From Alphaproteobacteria bacterium (GTDB lineage: Bacteria > Pseudomonadota > Alphaproteobacteria > UBA8366 > GCA-2717185): a stretch of DNA of 64,000 nt. The stretch covers positions 1 to 64,000 of the forward strand of contig JBBDQU010000036.1 of the NCBI GenBank assembly GCA_040905865.1, in the 5' to 3' direction. Positions 34,592-43,479 of the stretch are shown here, piece by piece. The translations under genes were made by a program, and so were the position numbers. Every line of letters begins with the position of its first letter. The first letter of the stretch is position 1. The notes under the pieces were generated by a model. That model saw nothing but the letters and a program-made list of their open reading frames with translations. It searched no databases and was not told the origin of the DNA.

Positions 34592-35251
34592 TTACAGCCT
34601 GGGGAAAACAGCGGACAGACCGTCAACCGTCGCCGCTCCCCTTGGAAGCGCAACGACCGGCACACCGGAAACGAAGCGCCTTATGGCCCCAACGGTTTCC
34701 GCCAGGGGTACGGGGCTGGTTTCGGATTCACTGACAATGGCCGCCGCGACTGCGACACCCCTGCCCTGCAGGGCTGTTACTGTCGTCAGGGTATGGCTGA
34801 TGGTTCCAAGATAACTGCCGGCGACAACCAGCGCCGGAACGTCCAGTGCGGCGATCCAGTCCGCGACCGTTTGCGTGCCGGTCAACGGTACCATGGCGCC
34901 GCCAACCCCTTCGATCAAGAGCACGTCCTCGCTGCCCGGCCGACAGAATGCGGTCAGCGCCGCGAAGTCAATGCCGCGGCCTTCGCGTTCGGCTGCCATG
35001 TCGGGCGACAGCGGAGCGCGAAAGCGCCAGGGAGAAATCGCCTCGATTTTCGCTTCTGTCGCAGGGATATCGAGCGCCTTCAGAATCCTGACGGTATCGC
35101 TTTCCGCACAATCGGCCGGGTCGAAGCCGCTGATAACCGGTTTCAGTGCGCGAACCGAATATCCGGCATCGCGCAACTGCCGGCACAGCAGCGTCGTCAC
35201 GTAGGTCTTGCCGATTTCGGTGCCCGTGGCGGTGATAAAACAGGACCTCAT
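34592..35251 (-). CDS. bioD: Dethiobiotin synthetase BioD
   Basis: A 219-aa ATP-dependent carboxylase-ligase with the P-loop ITATGTEIGKTYVTT at residues 6-20, the KPVISGFDP segment near 37 and IEGVGGAMVPL near 115. It closes the ureido ring of dethiobiotin from 7,8-diaminopelargonate and CO2. It follows bioF by 4 bp on the same strand, so the two form an operon divergent from bioB-bioA. Confidence 0.93.
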   Translation of the reverse strand: MRSCFITATGTEIGKTYVTTLLCRQLRDAGYSVRALKPVISGFDPADCAESDTVRILKALDIPATEAKIEAISPWRFRAPLSPDMAAEREGRGIDFAALTAFCRPGSEDVLLIEGVGGAMVPLTGTQTVADWIAALDVPALVVAGSYLGTISHTLTTVTALQGRGVAVAAAIVSESETSPVPLAETVGAIRRFVSGVPVVALPRGAATVDGLSAVFPRL

Positions 35252-35255
35252 GACG

Positions 35256-36431
35256 TCAGGCGGCAGCGATCAGCGGCTTGACGGCTTCGGCCAGCCGAAG
35301 GATGTCGTCGTTTTCATGAACGGCTGTAAACGTGAACCGCAACCGCGCGGTACCCGGCGGCACCGTTGGCGGACGGATGGCCGTCACCAGGTATCCCAGT
35401 TCTTCAAGCATTTTCGATGCCGCCAATGTCCTTTCAGGGTCGCCCAGGAGGACGGGGACGATACAACTCTGCGGTTCCGGCAATCCGGTAGCCGCGCAGA
35501 ACAGGCGCGCCTTGACCAGGGGCAGAGCCGCGTAGTCCGGATACTGCGCGATGATATCCAGCGCGGCAATGCTGGCGGCCACCGACGCGGGCGGCAGGCC
35601 GGTGGAATAGATGAATGTGCGGGCGCGGGTCCGCATCAGGTCGATGACGGGCTGCGCCGCGCAAAGATATCCGCCATAGCCGCCGATGGCTTTCGACAAC
35701 GTCCCCATCTGCAGCGGAACGACCGTCCTGGCGCCATTCATATGGCTGCTTCCGCTGCCGCCGCCCAGAACACCGACGCCATGCGCGTCATCGGTCATCA
35801 GCCAAGCATCGTAACCCTCCGCCAGCGCCGCCATGTCGGCAACCGGCGCGAGGTCGCCATCCATGCTGAAAACCCCGTCGGTTACGATCATCGTTCGCTG
35901 GAATTCGTGGCGTCTCCGGTCAAGTATTTCAATGAGATGCGCCAGGTCGTTATGACGAAACATGATCATTTCCGCCCGGCACAGGGCGCCGCCGGCCAGC
36001 AGGCAGGAATGGCTCAATTCATCAGCCAGCAGCAGATCGCCCGGGCCGATCAGCGCCGGGATGATGCCGAGATTCGCGAGATATCCGGAACCGAAGACAC
36101 AGGCGTCGTCTGTTCCCTTCAGGGCGGCCAGCCGCGCCTCGAGTTCCCGGAAAAGCGGATGATTTCCCGTTACAAGGCGCGACGCGCCGGAACCGACGCC
36201 GTAGCGTTCGGTTGCGTCTATCGCGGCCTGTTTGACATCTGGATGCTGCGACAGGTTGAGGTAATCGTTGCAGGCAAAGGAAATCAGGCGTTTACCATTG
36301 CGAATCGCGATGGCACCCTCCTGCCGCTCGGTATCGAACAGCGTCCGGCGCAGTTGCTGCTGTTCCAGCGCCGCGAGCTTTCCCCGTGCGAAATCCACCA
36401 GGGACTGCACCATGCCTGTAAACCTCTCCAT
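35256..36431 (-). CDS. bioF: 8-amino-7-oxononanoate synthase BioF
   Basis: A 391-aa PLP enzyme of the alpha-oxoamine synthase family. Landmarks: SFACNDYLNLSQHPDV near residue 50, GSGASRLVTGNHPLF near 77, TDDAHGVGVLG near 200, and the PLP lysine in GTLSKAIGGYGGY near 230. It condenses pimeloyl-ACP (or -CoA) with alanine, the first committed step of the biotin ring assembly. First gene of the bioF-bioD unit. Confidence 0.93.
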   Translation of the reverse strand: MERFTGMVQSLVDFARGKLAALEQQQLRRTLFDTERQEGAIAIRNGKRLISFACNDYLNLSQHPDVKQAAIDATERYGVGSGASRLVTGNHPLFRELEARLAALKGTDDACVFGSGYLANLGIIPALIGPGDLLLADELSHSCLLAGGALCRAEMIMFRHNDLAHLIEILDRRRHEFQRTMIVTDGVFSMDGDLAPVADMAALAEGYDAWLMTDDAHGVGVLGGGSGSSHMNGARTVVPLQMGTLSKAIGGYGGYLCAAQPVIDLMRTRARTFIYSTGLPPASVAASIAALDIIAQYPDYAALPLVKARLFCAATGLPEPQSCIVPVLLGDPERTLAASKMLEELGYLVTAIRPPTVPPGTARLRFTFTAVHENDDILRLAEAVKPLIAAA

Positions 36432-36449
36432 TTGCCGGTTGGCATCGTC

Positions 36450-36477
36450 TTGACGCGCTATCGTAACCGCCTATGCT
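36450..36477 (+). promoter_or_regulatory. Promoter for bioB-bioA
   Basis: TTGACG (36450-36455) and TATGCT (36472-36477) are 16 bp apart, with the predicted start near 36484, about 33 bp before the bioB ATG at 36517. The region is only 85 bp wide and must also hold the divergent bioF promoter, so one operator could control both. No clear BioR or BirA palindrome was identified. Confidence 0.5.
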
Positions 36478-36516
36478 GCCCCGCGAAAGCCGCGACACTT
36501 CAAGGGAATGCCTACG

Positions 36517-37515
36517 ATGTCCATCGTTACCGAACCGCGTATCGCCAGCCACCCCGTTCCGATGGGGAGCGGCCCGCGACATGACTGGACACGTGCTGAA
36601 ATCGCGGCAATTTTTGCGCAACCCCTGAACGACCTGATTTTCCAGGCCCAGACGGTACATAGACAGTATTTTGATCCCAATGAAGTGCAGATGTCGACGC
36701 TTCTCAGCGTCAAGACCGGCGGCTGCCCGGAGGATTGCGCATACTGTCCGCAAAGCGTTCACCATGAAACCGGCGTTCAGGCTGAAAAGCTGATGCAGGT
36801 CGATACCGTGCTGGCGCAGGCGCGGCAGGCGCGCGACGCTGGCGCGACGCGTTATTGCATGGGCGCCGCATGGCGAAGCCCGAAGGACCGGGACATGGAC
36901 GCGATTTGCGAGATGGTTCGCGGCGTTCGGGAACTCGGTATGGAAACCTGCGTGACCCTCGGCATGCTGACGCCGGACCAGACGGAAAGGCTGCGCGATG
37001 CCGGGCTCGACTATTACAATCACAACCTCGATACCTCGGAAGAATTTTACGGCGAAATCATCACGACGCGGACCTATCAGGACCGGCTGGAAACGCTGGG
37101 CCATGTGCGCGATGCGGGAATCAATGTCTGTTGTGGCGGCATCGTCGGCATGGGCGAGCAGCGCGAGGACCGGGTCGGGATGCTGACGACGCTGGCGACC
37201 CTGCCGAAGCATCCCGAAAGCGTGCCGATCAATATGCTGGTCAAGGTCGAGGGTACGCCGGTGGACAGCGAAGCCGACATGGATCCACTGGAGTTTGTCC
37301 GCATGATCGCCACCGCGCGGATTGTAATGCCGAAATCCATGGTGAGGCTGTCCGCCGGTCGCGAGACGATGACCGATGAATTGCAGGCATTGTGCTTCCT
37401 TGCCGGCGCGAATTCGATATTCGTGGGACCGAAGCTGCTGACGACGGATAATCCCGGTCGCGACCGCGACGAAGCCCTGTTTGACCGGCTGGGCATTGCA
37501 CCCATGCCGCTTTAG
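36517..37515 (+). CDS. bioB: Biotin synthase BioB
   Basis: A 332-aa radical SAM enzyme. The CxxxCxxC cluster motif is in [13 protein letters not shown] near residues 70-80, and [20 protein letters not shown] and the second cluster's Arg/Cys-containing segments are present. It inserts sulfur into dethiobiotin. The ATG at 36508 has an AAGGG only 1 base upstream, too close to function; the ATG at 36517 puts that same site at proper spacing, so it is chosen. bioA follows immediately. Confidence 0.95.
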   Translation: MSIVTEPRIASHPVPMGSGPRHDWTRAEIAAIFAQPLNDLIFQAQTVHRQYFDPNEVQMSTLLSVKTGGCPEDCAYCPQSVHHETGVQAEKLMQVDTVLAQARQARDAGATRYCMGAAWRSPKDRDMDAICEMVRGVRELGMETCVTLGMLTPDQTERLRDAGLDYYNHNLDTSEEFYGEIITTRTYQDRLETLGHVRDAGINVCCGGIVGMGEQREDRVGMLTTLATLPKHPESVPINMLVKVEGTPVDSEADMDPLEFVRMIATARIVMPKSMVRLSAGRETMTDELQALCFLAGANSIFVGPKLLTTDNPGRDRDEALFDRLGIAPMPL

Positions 37516-38781
37516 GTGTCAACCCTGAAGGATACGACCGGACAGCTCTGGCTGCCCTATACCCAGATGAAAACGGCGCTGCCGCCCTTGCAGGTGGCAT
37601 CGACCGATGGCGTGCAAATAACCCTCGCCGACGGGCGCAGGCTGGTCGACGGCGTGTCTTCATGGTGGACTGCGTGCCATGGTTATAACCACCCCCATAT
37701 CCGGGCGGCCGTGCAGCACCAACTGGCGGTCATGCCCCATGTCATGTTCGGCGGACTTGTCCATGAACCTGCCTGCCGGCTCGCCCATCGCCTTGCCGCC
37801 CTGCTGCCGGGTGACCTGAACCGGGTATTTTTTTCTGATTCGGGATCTGTGTCGGTCGAGATCGCCATGAAGATGGCGTTACAGTATTGGATAAACGGCG
37901 GCGAATCCGGTCGCCGCAAATTTATCGCCTTTGGCGGCGCCTATCACGGCGACACGATCGGCGCCATGTCTGTCTGCGACCCCGAAGAAGGCATGCATGC
38001 GCTGTTCCGCGGCCTCGTGCCGGAACAGCACGTTATTCCCCTGCCCCGGGCGGATTCGGATTTTGCCGCATTCGATTCCTTCCTCGTCCGGCATGCCGGC
38101 GAATGTGCGGCGATCATCATGGAACCGCTGGTACAGGGGGCGGGCGGCATGAAGTTCCATAGTCCCGAAATACTGGCGGCCATTTCCCGGCGCGCGCGGG
38201 ATCACGACCTGCTGTTCATCCTGGACGAAATCATGACCGGATTCGGACGCACCGGTTCGATGTTCGCCTGCGAACAGGCGGATATCGTGCCGGATATCAT
38301 GACCCTTTCCAAGGCTTTGACCGGCGGTACGATGGCGCTGGCGGCAACGGTGGCGACCGACCGGGTCTTCGACGCCTTTCTGTCGGATGATTCGGGGGCG
38401 GCGCTGATGCACGGGCCGACCTTTATGGCCAACCCGCTGGCCTGTGCGGCGGCAAATGCTTCGCTGGACCTGTTCGAAACCGAACCGCGACTGGCGCAGG
38501 TAGCCAAAATCGAGGCGCATCTGGAAACCGCGCTGGAACCCTGCCGGGGACTGCCGGGGGTAATCGACGTCCGCGTCAAGGGGGCTATTGGCGTGGTGCA
38601 ACTGGAAGACCTGAAAGCCAATGACCGGTTGAAGGCGCGATTCGTCGAGGAGGGCGTCTGGATTCGGCCGTTCGGCGACATCGTCTACCTGATGCCGCCC
38701 TTCGTCATCGGCAAGGACGAACTGACGACGCTGACACGCGCCGTCGGCACCGTCCTGACGGAATGGTCGCAGCGGCGGTAA
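37516..38781 (+). CDS. bioA: Adenosylmethionine-8-amino-7-oxononanoate aminotransferase BioA
   Basis: A 421-aa class III aminotransferase. Features: LWLPYTQMKTALPPL, then the SWWTACHGYNHP substrate-site segment near residue 46-57, GAYHGDTIGAMS near 140, LDEIMTGFGRTG near 235 and the PLP lysine in LSKALTGGTMAL near 270. It uses SAM as amino donor to make 7,8-diaminopelargonate. The GTG start abuts the bioB TAG stop codon directly, indicating coupled translation with no ribosome site of its own. Confidence 0.94.
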   Translation: MSTLKDTTGQLWLPYTQMKTALPPLQVASTDGVQITLADGRRLVDGVSSWWTACHGYNHPHIRAAVQHQLAVMPHVMFGGLVHEPACRLAHRLAALLPGDLNRVFFSDSGSVSVEIAMKMALQYWINGGESGRRKFIAFGGAYHGDTIGAMSVCDPEEGMHALFRGLVPEQHVIPLPRADSDFAAFDSFLVRHAGECAAIIMEPLVQGAGGMKFHSPEILAAISRRARDHDLLFILDEIMTGFGRTGSMFACEQADIVPDIMTLSKALTGGTMALAATVATDRVFDAFLSDDSGAALMHGPTFMANPLACAAANASLDLFETEPRLAQVAKIEAHLETALEPCRGLPGVIDVRVKGAIGVVQLEDLKANDRLKARFVEEGVWIRPFGDIVYLMPPFVIGKDELTTLTRAVGTVLTEWSQRR

Positions 38782-38804
38782 GGCCGCCGCGACCGTTCCG
38801 GTAA

Positions 38805-39455
38805 TCAGAATTTCGGCTTGTTGGTCTTGTCCAGAACGTGTTCGCGATAGGCCGGGCGCTGGCACAGCCTTGCGTACCAGGCTTCCACATTAGGATGCGA
38901 CGGACGCATCCCCTTCGGCGTCCAGGTCATCCAGCGATGGGTCAGCGCCCCCGCCGGGATATCGCCGATGGTGAGCTTGTCACCACAGACATAGTCGCGT
39001 CCCTGGAGATGTTTGTCGAGGATGTCGTACCAGGGCGTCGCATTTTTCACCGCTTCCTCAATCTTCCTGATGTCCCGCTGCTCTGCCGGCAGGCGGAAGA
39101 AGTAGTCGAGATAGGCGCCGTTGAAGCCGGCCATGTTCAGCGAACTCCAGTCCATCCACCGGTCCGCGTCGGCGCGGGCGCGCAGGTCTTCGGGATACAG
39201 ATTGCCCATGCTGTATTTGGCGGAAAGGTAGCGGATGACCGCGCCTGATTCCCAGACGCACCAGCCGTCTTCTTCCTCTATCGTTGGCAGCCGGCCATTG
39301 GGGTTCTTGGCGCGGTATGCGGGGTCGTCATTACCGCCGAATTTGCCGCCCCAGTCGATACGGTCGTATTCGATGCCCAGTTCGCCGATGCACCACATTG
39401 CCTTGATGACATTGGAGCCATCGGGTCTTCCCCATACTTTTATCACTTCGCGCAC
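38805..39455 (-). CDS. Glutathione S-transferase family protein
   Basis: A 216-aa GST with an N-terminal thioredoxin-like domain (IKVWGRPDGSNVIKAMWCIGEL; the Ser in GSNV is a plausible catalytic Ser, then NPNGRLPTIEEEDG and ESGAVIRYLSAKY for glutathione binding) and an all-helical C-terminal domain with TIGDIPAGALTHRW near residue 155. It most resembles plain cytosolic GSTs of Alphaproteobacteria. It converges on bioA and is divergent from the BKACE gene, so a role in detoxification or in the neighbouring catabolic set is possible. Confidence 0.88.
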   Translation of the reverse strand: MREVIKVWGRPDGSNVIKAMWCIGELGIEYDRIDWGGKFGGNDDPAYRAKNPNGRLPTIEEEDGWCVWESGAVIRYLSAKYSMGNLYPEDLRARADADRWMDWSSLNMAGFNGAYLDYFFRLPAEQRDIRKIEEAVKNATPWYDILDKHLQGRDYVCGDKLTIGDIPAGALTHRWMTWTPKGMRPSHPNVEAWYARLCQRPAYREHVLDKTNKPKF

Positions 39456-39608
39456 CTCCCGGTATTCAGGTTGAAATCTGCGTACACCTTACCGTAAGCC
39501 GCCGACCGGCCAACCGGTTTTTATGCATTGCCGGGAAACCGCCCTTGTCGCCGATACCGTCGCGGCCTTAGTCTCCCGGGAGACGGACAATAATCGGGAG
39601 GCGCCGCC

Positions 39609-40541
39609 ATGGCGGGTAACAAGGTCATTATTTCCTGCGCCGTGACAGGCGCGATCCATACGCCCACCATGTCGGAAGGGCTGCCTATCACGCCGGATGA
39701 AATCGCCGAACAGAGTATCGCCGCCTGGGAAGCGGGCGCCGCCATCCTGCACCTGCATGCGCGGGATCCCGAAACCGGCGAACCGACCCCCGATCCCGAT
39801 GTCTTCATGAAATTCCTGCCGCGCATCAAGCAGAACACCGATGCCGTTATCAACATCACAACGGGCGGCGGGCTGAAAATGACGCTGGAGGACCGGCTGG
39901 CGGCCCCTATGCGGGCGAAGCCGGAAATGTGCTCGCTCAACATGGGGTCGATGAATTTCAATATCTCGCCGGCGGCGGACAAGTTCACTGACTGGAAATA
40001 TGACTGGGAAGAACCCTATTTGCGGGGCACGGATGACCATATTTTCCGAAATACATTCAGAGATATAGAGTACATTCTAAAACATCTTGGTGAAGAACAT
40101 GGCACCCGGTTCGAGCACGAATGCTATGACCTGGGACACTTATACAATGTTGCGCATTTCGTTGACCGCGGGTTGCTGAAGCCGCCCTTCTTTATCCAGT
40201 CAATTTTCGGCATTCTCGGCGGGATGGGCGCGGACCTCGACAATGTGCTGTTCATGAAGCGGACGGCCGACCGGCTGTTCGGCACGGATTATGTCTGGTC
40301 GGTGCTGGCGGCCGGACGCCATCAGATGAGCTTTGTCACCCAGGCTGCGATGCTGGGGGGCAGCGTGCGCGTCGGGCTGGAAGACAGCCTTTATCTGGCA
40401 AAAGGCCAGATGGCAAAGAACAATGCCGAACAGGTGGCGAAAATTCGCCGGATACTGGAGGATCTTTCGCTGGAAATCGCGACGCCGGATGAAGCCCGGA
40501 AAATGCTGCAACTCAAGGGCGGCGACGATGTCGGTTTCTGA
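39609..40541 (+). CDS. 3-keto-5-aminohexanoate cleavage enzyme family (BKACE, DUF849)
   Basis: A 310-aa TIM-barrel protein of the beta-keto acid cleavage enzyme family. It has CAVTGAIHTPTMSEGLPITP, the zinc-binding HLHARD at residues 49-54, NITTGGG near 78 and a C-terminal GGSVRVGLEDSLYLAKGQMA near residue 250. BKACEs condense a beta-keto acid with acetyl-CoA to give acetoacetate plus a new CoA ester; the substrate range is broad (3-keto-5-aminohexanoate, dehydrocarnitine, beta-ketoglutarate). An MFS transporter follows after 27 bp, suggesting uptake of the substrate. Confidence 0.9.
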   Translation: MAGNKVIISCAVTGAIHTPTMSEGLPITPDEIAEQSIAAWEAGAAILHLHARDPETGEPTPDPDVFMKFLPRIKQNTDAVINITTGGGLKMTLEDRLAAPMRAKPEMCSLNMGSMNFNISPAADKFTDWKYDWEEPYLRGTDDHIFRNTFRDIEYILKHLGEEHGTRFEHECYDLGHLYNVAHFVDRGLLKPPFFIQSIFGILGGMGADLDNVLFMKRTADRLFGTDYVWSVLAAGRHQMSFVTQAAMLGGSVRVGLEDSLYLAKGQMAKNNAEQVAKIRRILEDLSLEIATPDEARKMLQLKGGDDVGF

Positions 40542-40568
40542 CAGGTCGCTGGAATGAAATAGCGGATT

Positions 40569-41768
40569 GTGAGCGACACGCGCCTCGACGATCCTGCCGA
40601 ATTCTGGCGGATGCGGCTGACGATTGTCACCACCGCGCATGCTATCGGCACGCTTAACAGCGTTTCGGTACTGTCGCTGGCGCCGGTAATTCGCCCGGAA
40701 CTGGGACTCAGTTTCAGCCAGTTCGGCCTGCTGATCAGTGCCTATAGCGCGGGACAGATTACAGGCACAATGCCGGCCGGAATTCTGGTGGATAAAATCG
40801 GCGTCGGCTGGGCCCTTGTCCTGGCCCATATGCTGCTGGCCCTTGCCACGGCGACGCTGACCCAGGCGAACGGGCTGTATACGGCGCTGGCGGCGATGCT
40901 GTTTATGGGATGGGCCTACGCTATCGTCAATCCGGCCACGGCGCGTGGCGTCCTGGAATGGTTTCCCCCGCGCCGGCGGGCAACCGCGATGGGTGTGAAG
41001 CAGGCCGGTGTCCCCGCCGGCGGCATTCTGGCCGCGGGCACGTTGTTTCTGACCGCGTGGCTGTCCTGGCAGGGAATCCTGTGGGTGATCGTCGGCCTGA
41101 CCTGCCTGGGCGGCCTGATCTGTCTGCCGCTCGTTGAAGCGAAGCGTGCCCGTATCGGTCCTCTGGAGAGTCCGTTTGCCGGTATCCTGCGCGTGGCCAG
41201 GGATCGAAATTACGGCGCTCTGGTCGGTTCCTGCGCCTTCATGAACGCCGGTCAACATATTTTCTTTACCTATCTCACCCTGTTCATGCGCGAGGCGCTG
41301 CAATCCAGCCAGGGCGTCGCCAGTATCGCCATGGGACTGGCCCAGGGCGGCAGCGCCATCGGGCGCATCGGCTGGGGCGTGGTCAGCGATACCGTCTTCC
41401 GCGGACGCCGGAAGAAACTGACCGCGATGCTGTGTATCGCCGCCGTTGTGTTTTTTGGCCTTATGGCCGCTGTCGATACCTGGTGGGGAATCGGCGCGGG
41501 TCTGGCCGTCGCCGTCCTGTTGGGGCTGACCATCGCCTCCTGGGCCTCGCTGATCCAGACGCTGGCGGTGGAATCCGTTAACCGCGCCGATTCGGGTTCG
41601 GCCATCGGATTTCTGTCGCTCGGCACCGGCATGGGATCCATGGTCGGCCCGCCGCTGTTCGGCGCGGTCATCGACGCGACGGCGAGTTTCAGCCAGGGCT
41701 GGCTGGTCGCGGCCCTTGTCACCGGAGTAGGTGTCGTCATGTTCTGTGCGTTCTATCGCGAACGTTGA
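40569..41768 (+). CDS. MFS transporter
   Basis: A 399-aa major facilitator with about 12 hydrophobic helices, the loop between helices 2 and 3 (ILVDKIGVGWALV) and a central cytoplasmic loop near residue 190-205. The pattern resembles the NNP/ACS-type organic anion transporters. Start is GTG at 40569, 27 bp after the BKACE stop. Likely imports a carboxylate that the BKACE pathway uses, although export cannot be excluded. Confidence 0.85.
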   Translation: MSDTRLDDPAEFWRMRLTIVTTAHAIGTLNSVSVLSLAPVIRPELGLSFSQFGLLISAYSAGQITGTMPAGILVDKIGVGWALVLAHMLLALATATLTQANGLYTALAAMLFMGWAYAIVNPATARGVLEWFPPRRRATAMGVKQAGVPAGGILAAGTLFLTAWLSWQGILWVIVGLTCLGGLICLPLVEAKRARIGPLESPFAGILRVARDRNYGALVGSCAFMNAGQHIFFTYLTLFMREALQSSQGVASIAMGLAQGGSAIGRIGWGVVSDTVFRGRRKKLTAMLCIAAVVFFGLMAAVDTWWGIGAGLAVAVLLGLTIASWASLIQTLAVESVNRADSGSAIGFLSLGTGMGSMVGPPLFGAVIDATASFSQGWLVAALVTGVGVVMFCAFYRER

Positions 41769-41905
41769 CCCTATTTTCGGCCTGATGTCATGATCGACAT
41801 CGTTGTAATCGCGGGTATGCATGGAGCCCGCAGGTGTGCAATTATCCGTCGTATAGGCGCCACGCTGGAATGTGGACGCCGCGACGTTTGAACGGGAGGA
41901 ATATC

Positions 41906-42879
41906 ATGCGCGCAATAACCAGACGTACGACCTTACTGACGACGGCTGCGATGGCCCTGGCCATCGCCGTTCCGTCTGCAATGGCCCAGGACGACAAGTT
42001 TCCGTCCAAGACGATTGAAATCGTAACCCACGCAAAATACGGCGGCGGCACGGACACGACCGCCCGGATGATGATGATCCGGACCCGACGCGAACTCGGC
42101 GTCGATATGGTCGTCAACAGCCAGCAGGGCGGCGGCGGCGCCGCGGCGATCGACTACGCCATGAAAAAGCCGAAAGACGGTTATACGGTTCTCGCGATGA
42201 CGCAGACGCATCTGTACACGATAGCGCGCGGCAAGGCCGGCGTCGGCATCGATGACATCGTCGGCATTGCCCGGGCAATGGACGATCCCACATTCATCAC
42301 CGTAAACGCCAAGGGCGATATCAAGTCGCTGGACGAGTTGATCGCCCGCTCGAAGGAAGAGCCGCTGAACTGGGGCATCGCCGAGATCGGCAATACCGAG
42401 CTGTCGGCCTGATCCAGTTCGCCAAGCAGACCGGCATCAAATACAAGGTCGTACCGTTCGGCAGCGGCGCCCAGATGGTGCAGGCGCTGATGTCCGGTGC
42501 GATCGATGCCACATTGCCCAATGTCAGCGAGGCATCGACGCAGGTTATCGACGGCACCTTCCGGGCGCTGGCCGTGATGGCGAAGAAGCGGCTGAAGGAT
42601 TTTCCCGACGTTCCGACGACGTTCGAAAATGGTATTGAGGTCGCGACATCGACAACCCGCGGCTATTTCGTTCTCAAGGGTACGCCGCAGGACCGGATTG
42701 AGATGCTATCAGCGGCCATGGTCAAGGCAATGAGGCATTCGACTTTCGCTGAATACCTGAAAAGCTCCGGTCTCGATCCCGAAGCAAGTGTCGCGGGCTG
42801 GGAAGAATGGACCGAGAACATCAAGGCCGAATACGCGGTAGCCCGCGAAGCGCTGGTCGAATTGGGCCTCGCGAAATAA
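41906..42879 (+). pseudogene. TctC-type solute-binding protein with a one-base frameshift
   Basis: Two open frames together make one 324-residue tripartite tricarboxylate transporter receptor. The 5' part (41906-42412) has a good GGGAGGA site, a signal peptide (RRTTLLTTAAMALAIAVPSAMA) and the domain start FPSKTIEIVTH. It stops at a TGA at 42410, while the 3' part continues at once in the other frame (LIQFAKQTGIKYKVV) to 42879. Restoring one C in the GGCCTGATC stretch near 42408 reads E-L-S-A-L-I-Q-F-A-K without break. So there is either a real single-base deletion or a sequencing error. The periplasmic receptor would deliver a carboxylate to TctAB downstream. Confidence 0.8.
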
Positions 42880-42895
42880 CCTTCAGGGCTTTGAT

Positions 42896-43456
42896 ATGAC
42901 CGATCCAAACCACGAGGATCAGGCCAAGGCTGCGACGGCGCGGAGCGATACCGCGTCGTCGTCCCTTGTACATCGAACCGATCTGCTGCTGACTCTGGCG
43001 CTCTTTGCGTTCTGCGGTTTCGCCTGGTATGCGACGACCCAGTTCGAGGAACCGTCGGCGCTGTTTCAGGACAATATCCAGCCCGCCTTTTTCCCGCGGA
43101 TCATGATCTGGACGATCCTGCTGCTGTCGATCCTGTTGCCGTTCGAACATCGTGCGATCTCGAAACGCGGCGAAGATATTGACGCGGAACGAAACAGCCG
43201 CATCCAGCCGATGGCCTATATCACCTTCGGCGTGCTTGTCATTCTGCTGCTGATTGCGCCCTGGCTGGGAACGTTGCTGACCGTCATTACCGCGTCATTC
43301 GTATTGCCCCTGCTTTGGGGCGAGCGGCGACTGAAGCTGATAATTCCATTTGCGATCCTGTTTCCGATCGCGGTGATGGTTCTGTTTTCCAAGGTGCTGC
43401 AGGTCTATTTCGAACCCGGACTGTTGGGTGAGACCGTCGGCTCCTGGGTCCAGTAA
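42896..43456 (+). CDS. Tripartite tricarboxylate transporter small membrane subunit TctB-like
   Basis: A 186-aa protein with four hydrophobic helices (starting LLLTLALFAFCGFAWYATTQF near residue 25) as in the TctB family. Between helices 2 and 3 lies a charged loop. It lies 16 bp after the tctC frame and 23 bp before tctA, completing a TctCBA set. Together TctA and TctB form the membrane permease that accepts the substrate from TctC. Confidence 0.85.
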   Translation: MTDPNHEDQAKAATARSDTASSSLVHRTDLLLTLALFAFCGFAWYATTQFEEPSALFQDNIQPAFFPRIMIWTILLLSILLPFEHRAISKRGEDIDAERNSRIQPMAYITFGVLVILLLIAPWLGTLLTVITASFVLPLLWGERRLKLIIPFAILFPIAVMVLFSKVLQVYFEPGLLGETVGSWVQ

Positions 43457-43479
43457 GCTTTTAATTTCAGGAAATCGTC

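Noticed and set aside
39505-39522. ACCGG-CCAA-CCGGT hairpin with T5 as terminator
   Set aside because: It lies between two divergent genes (GST and BKACE), so there is no transcript for it to end; the 5-bp stem is weak.
40200-41822. Minus-strand 540-aa open frame opposite the MFS gene
   Set aside because: Composition (Gln/Arg/His-rich) and lack of motifs mark it as a shadow of the BKACE and MFS genes.
42410-42412. In-frame TGA in tctC as a selenocysteine codon
   Set aside because: Homology resumes in a different reading frame right after the TGA, so readthrough would not restore the protein. A one-base deletion explains it.
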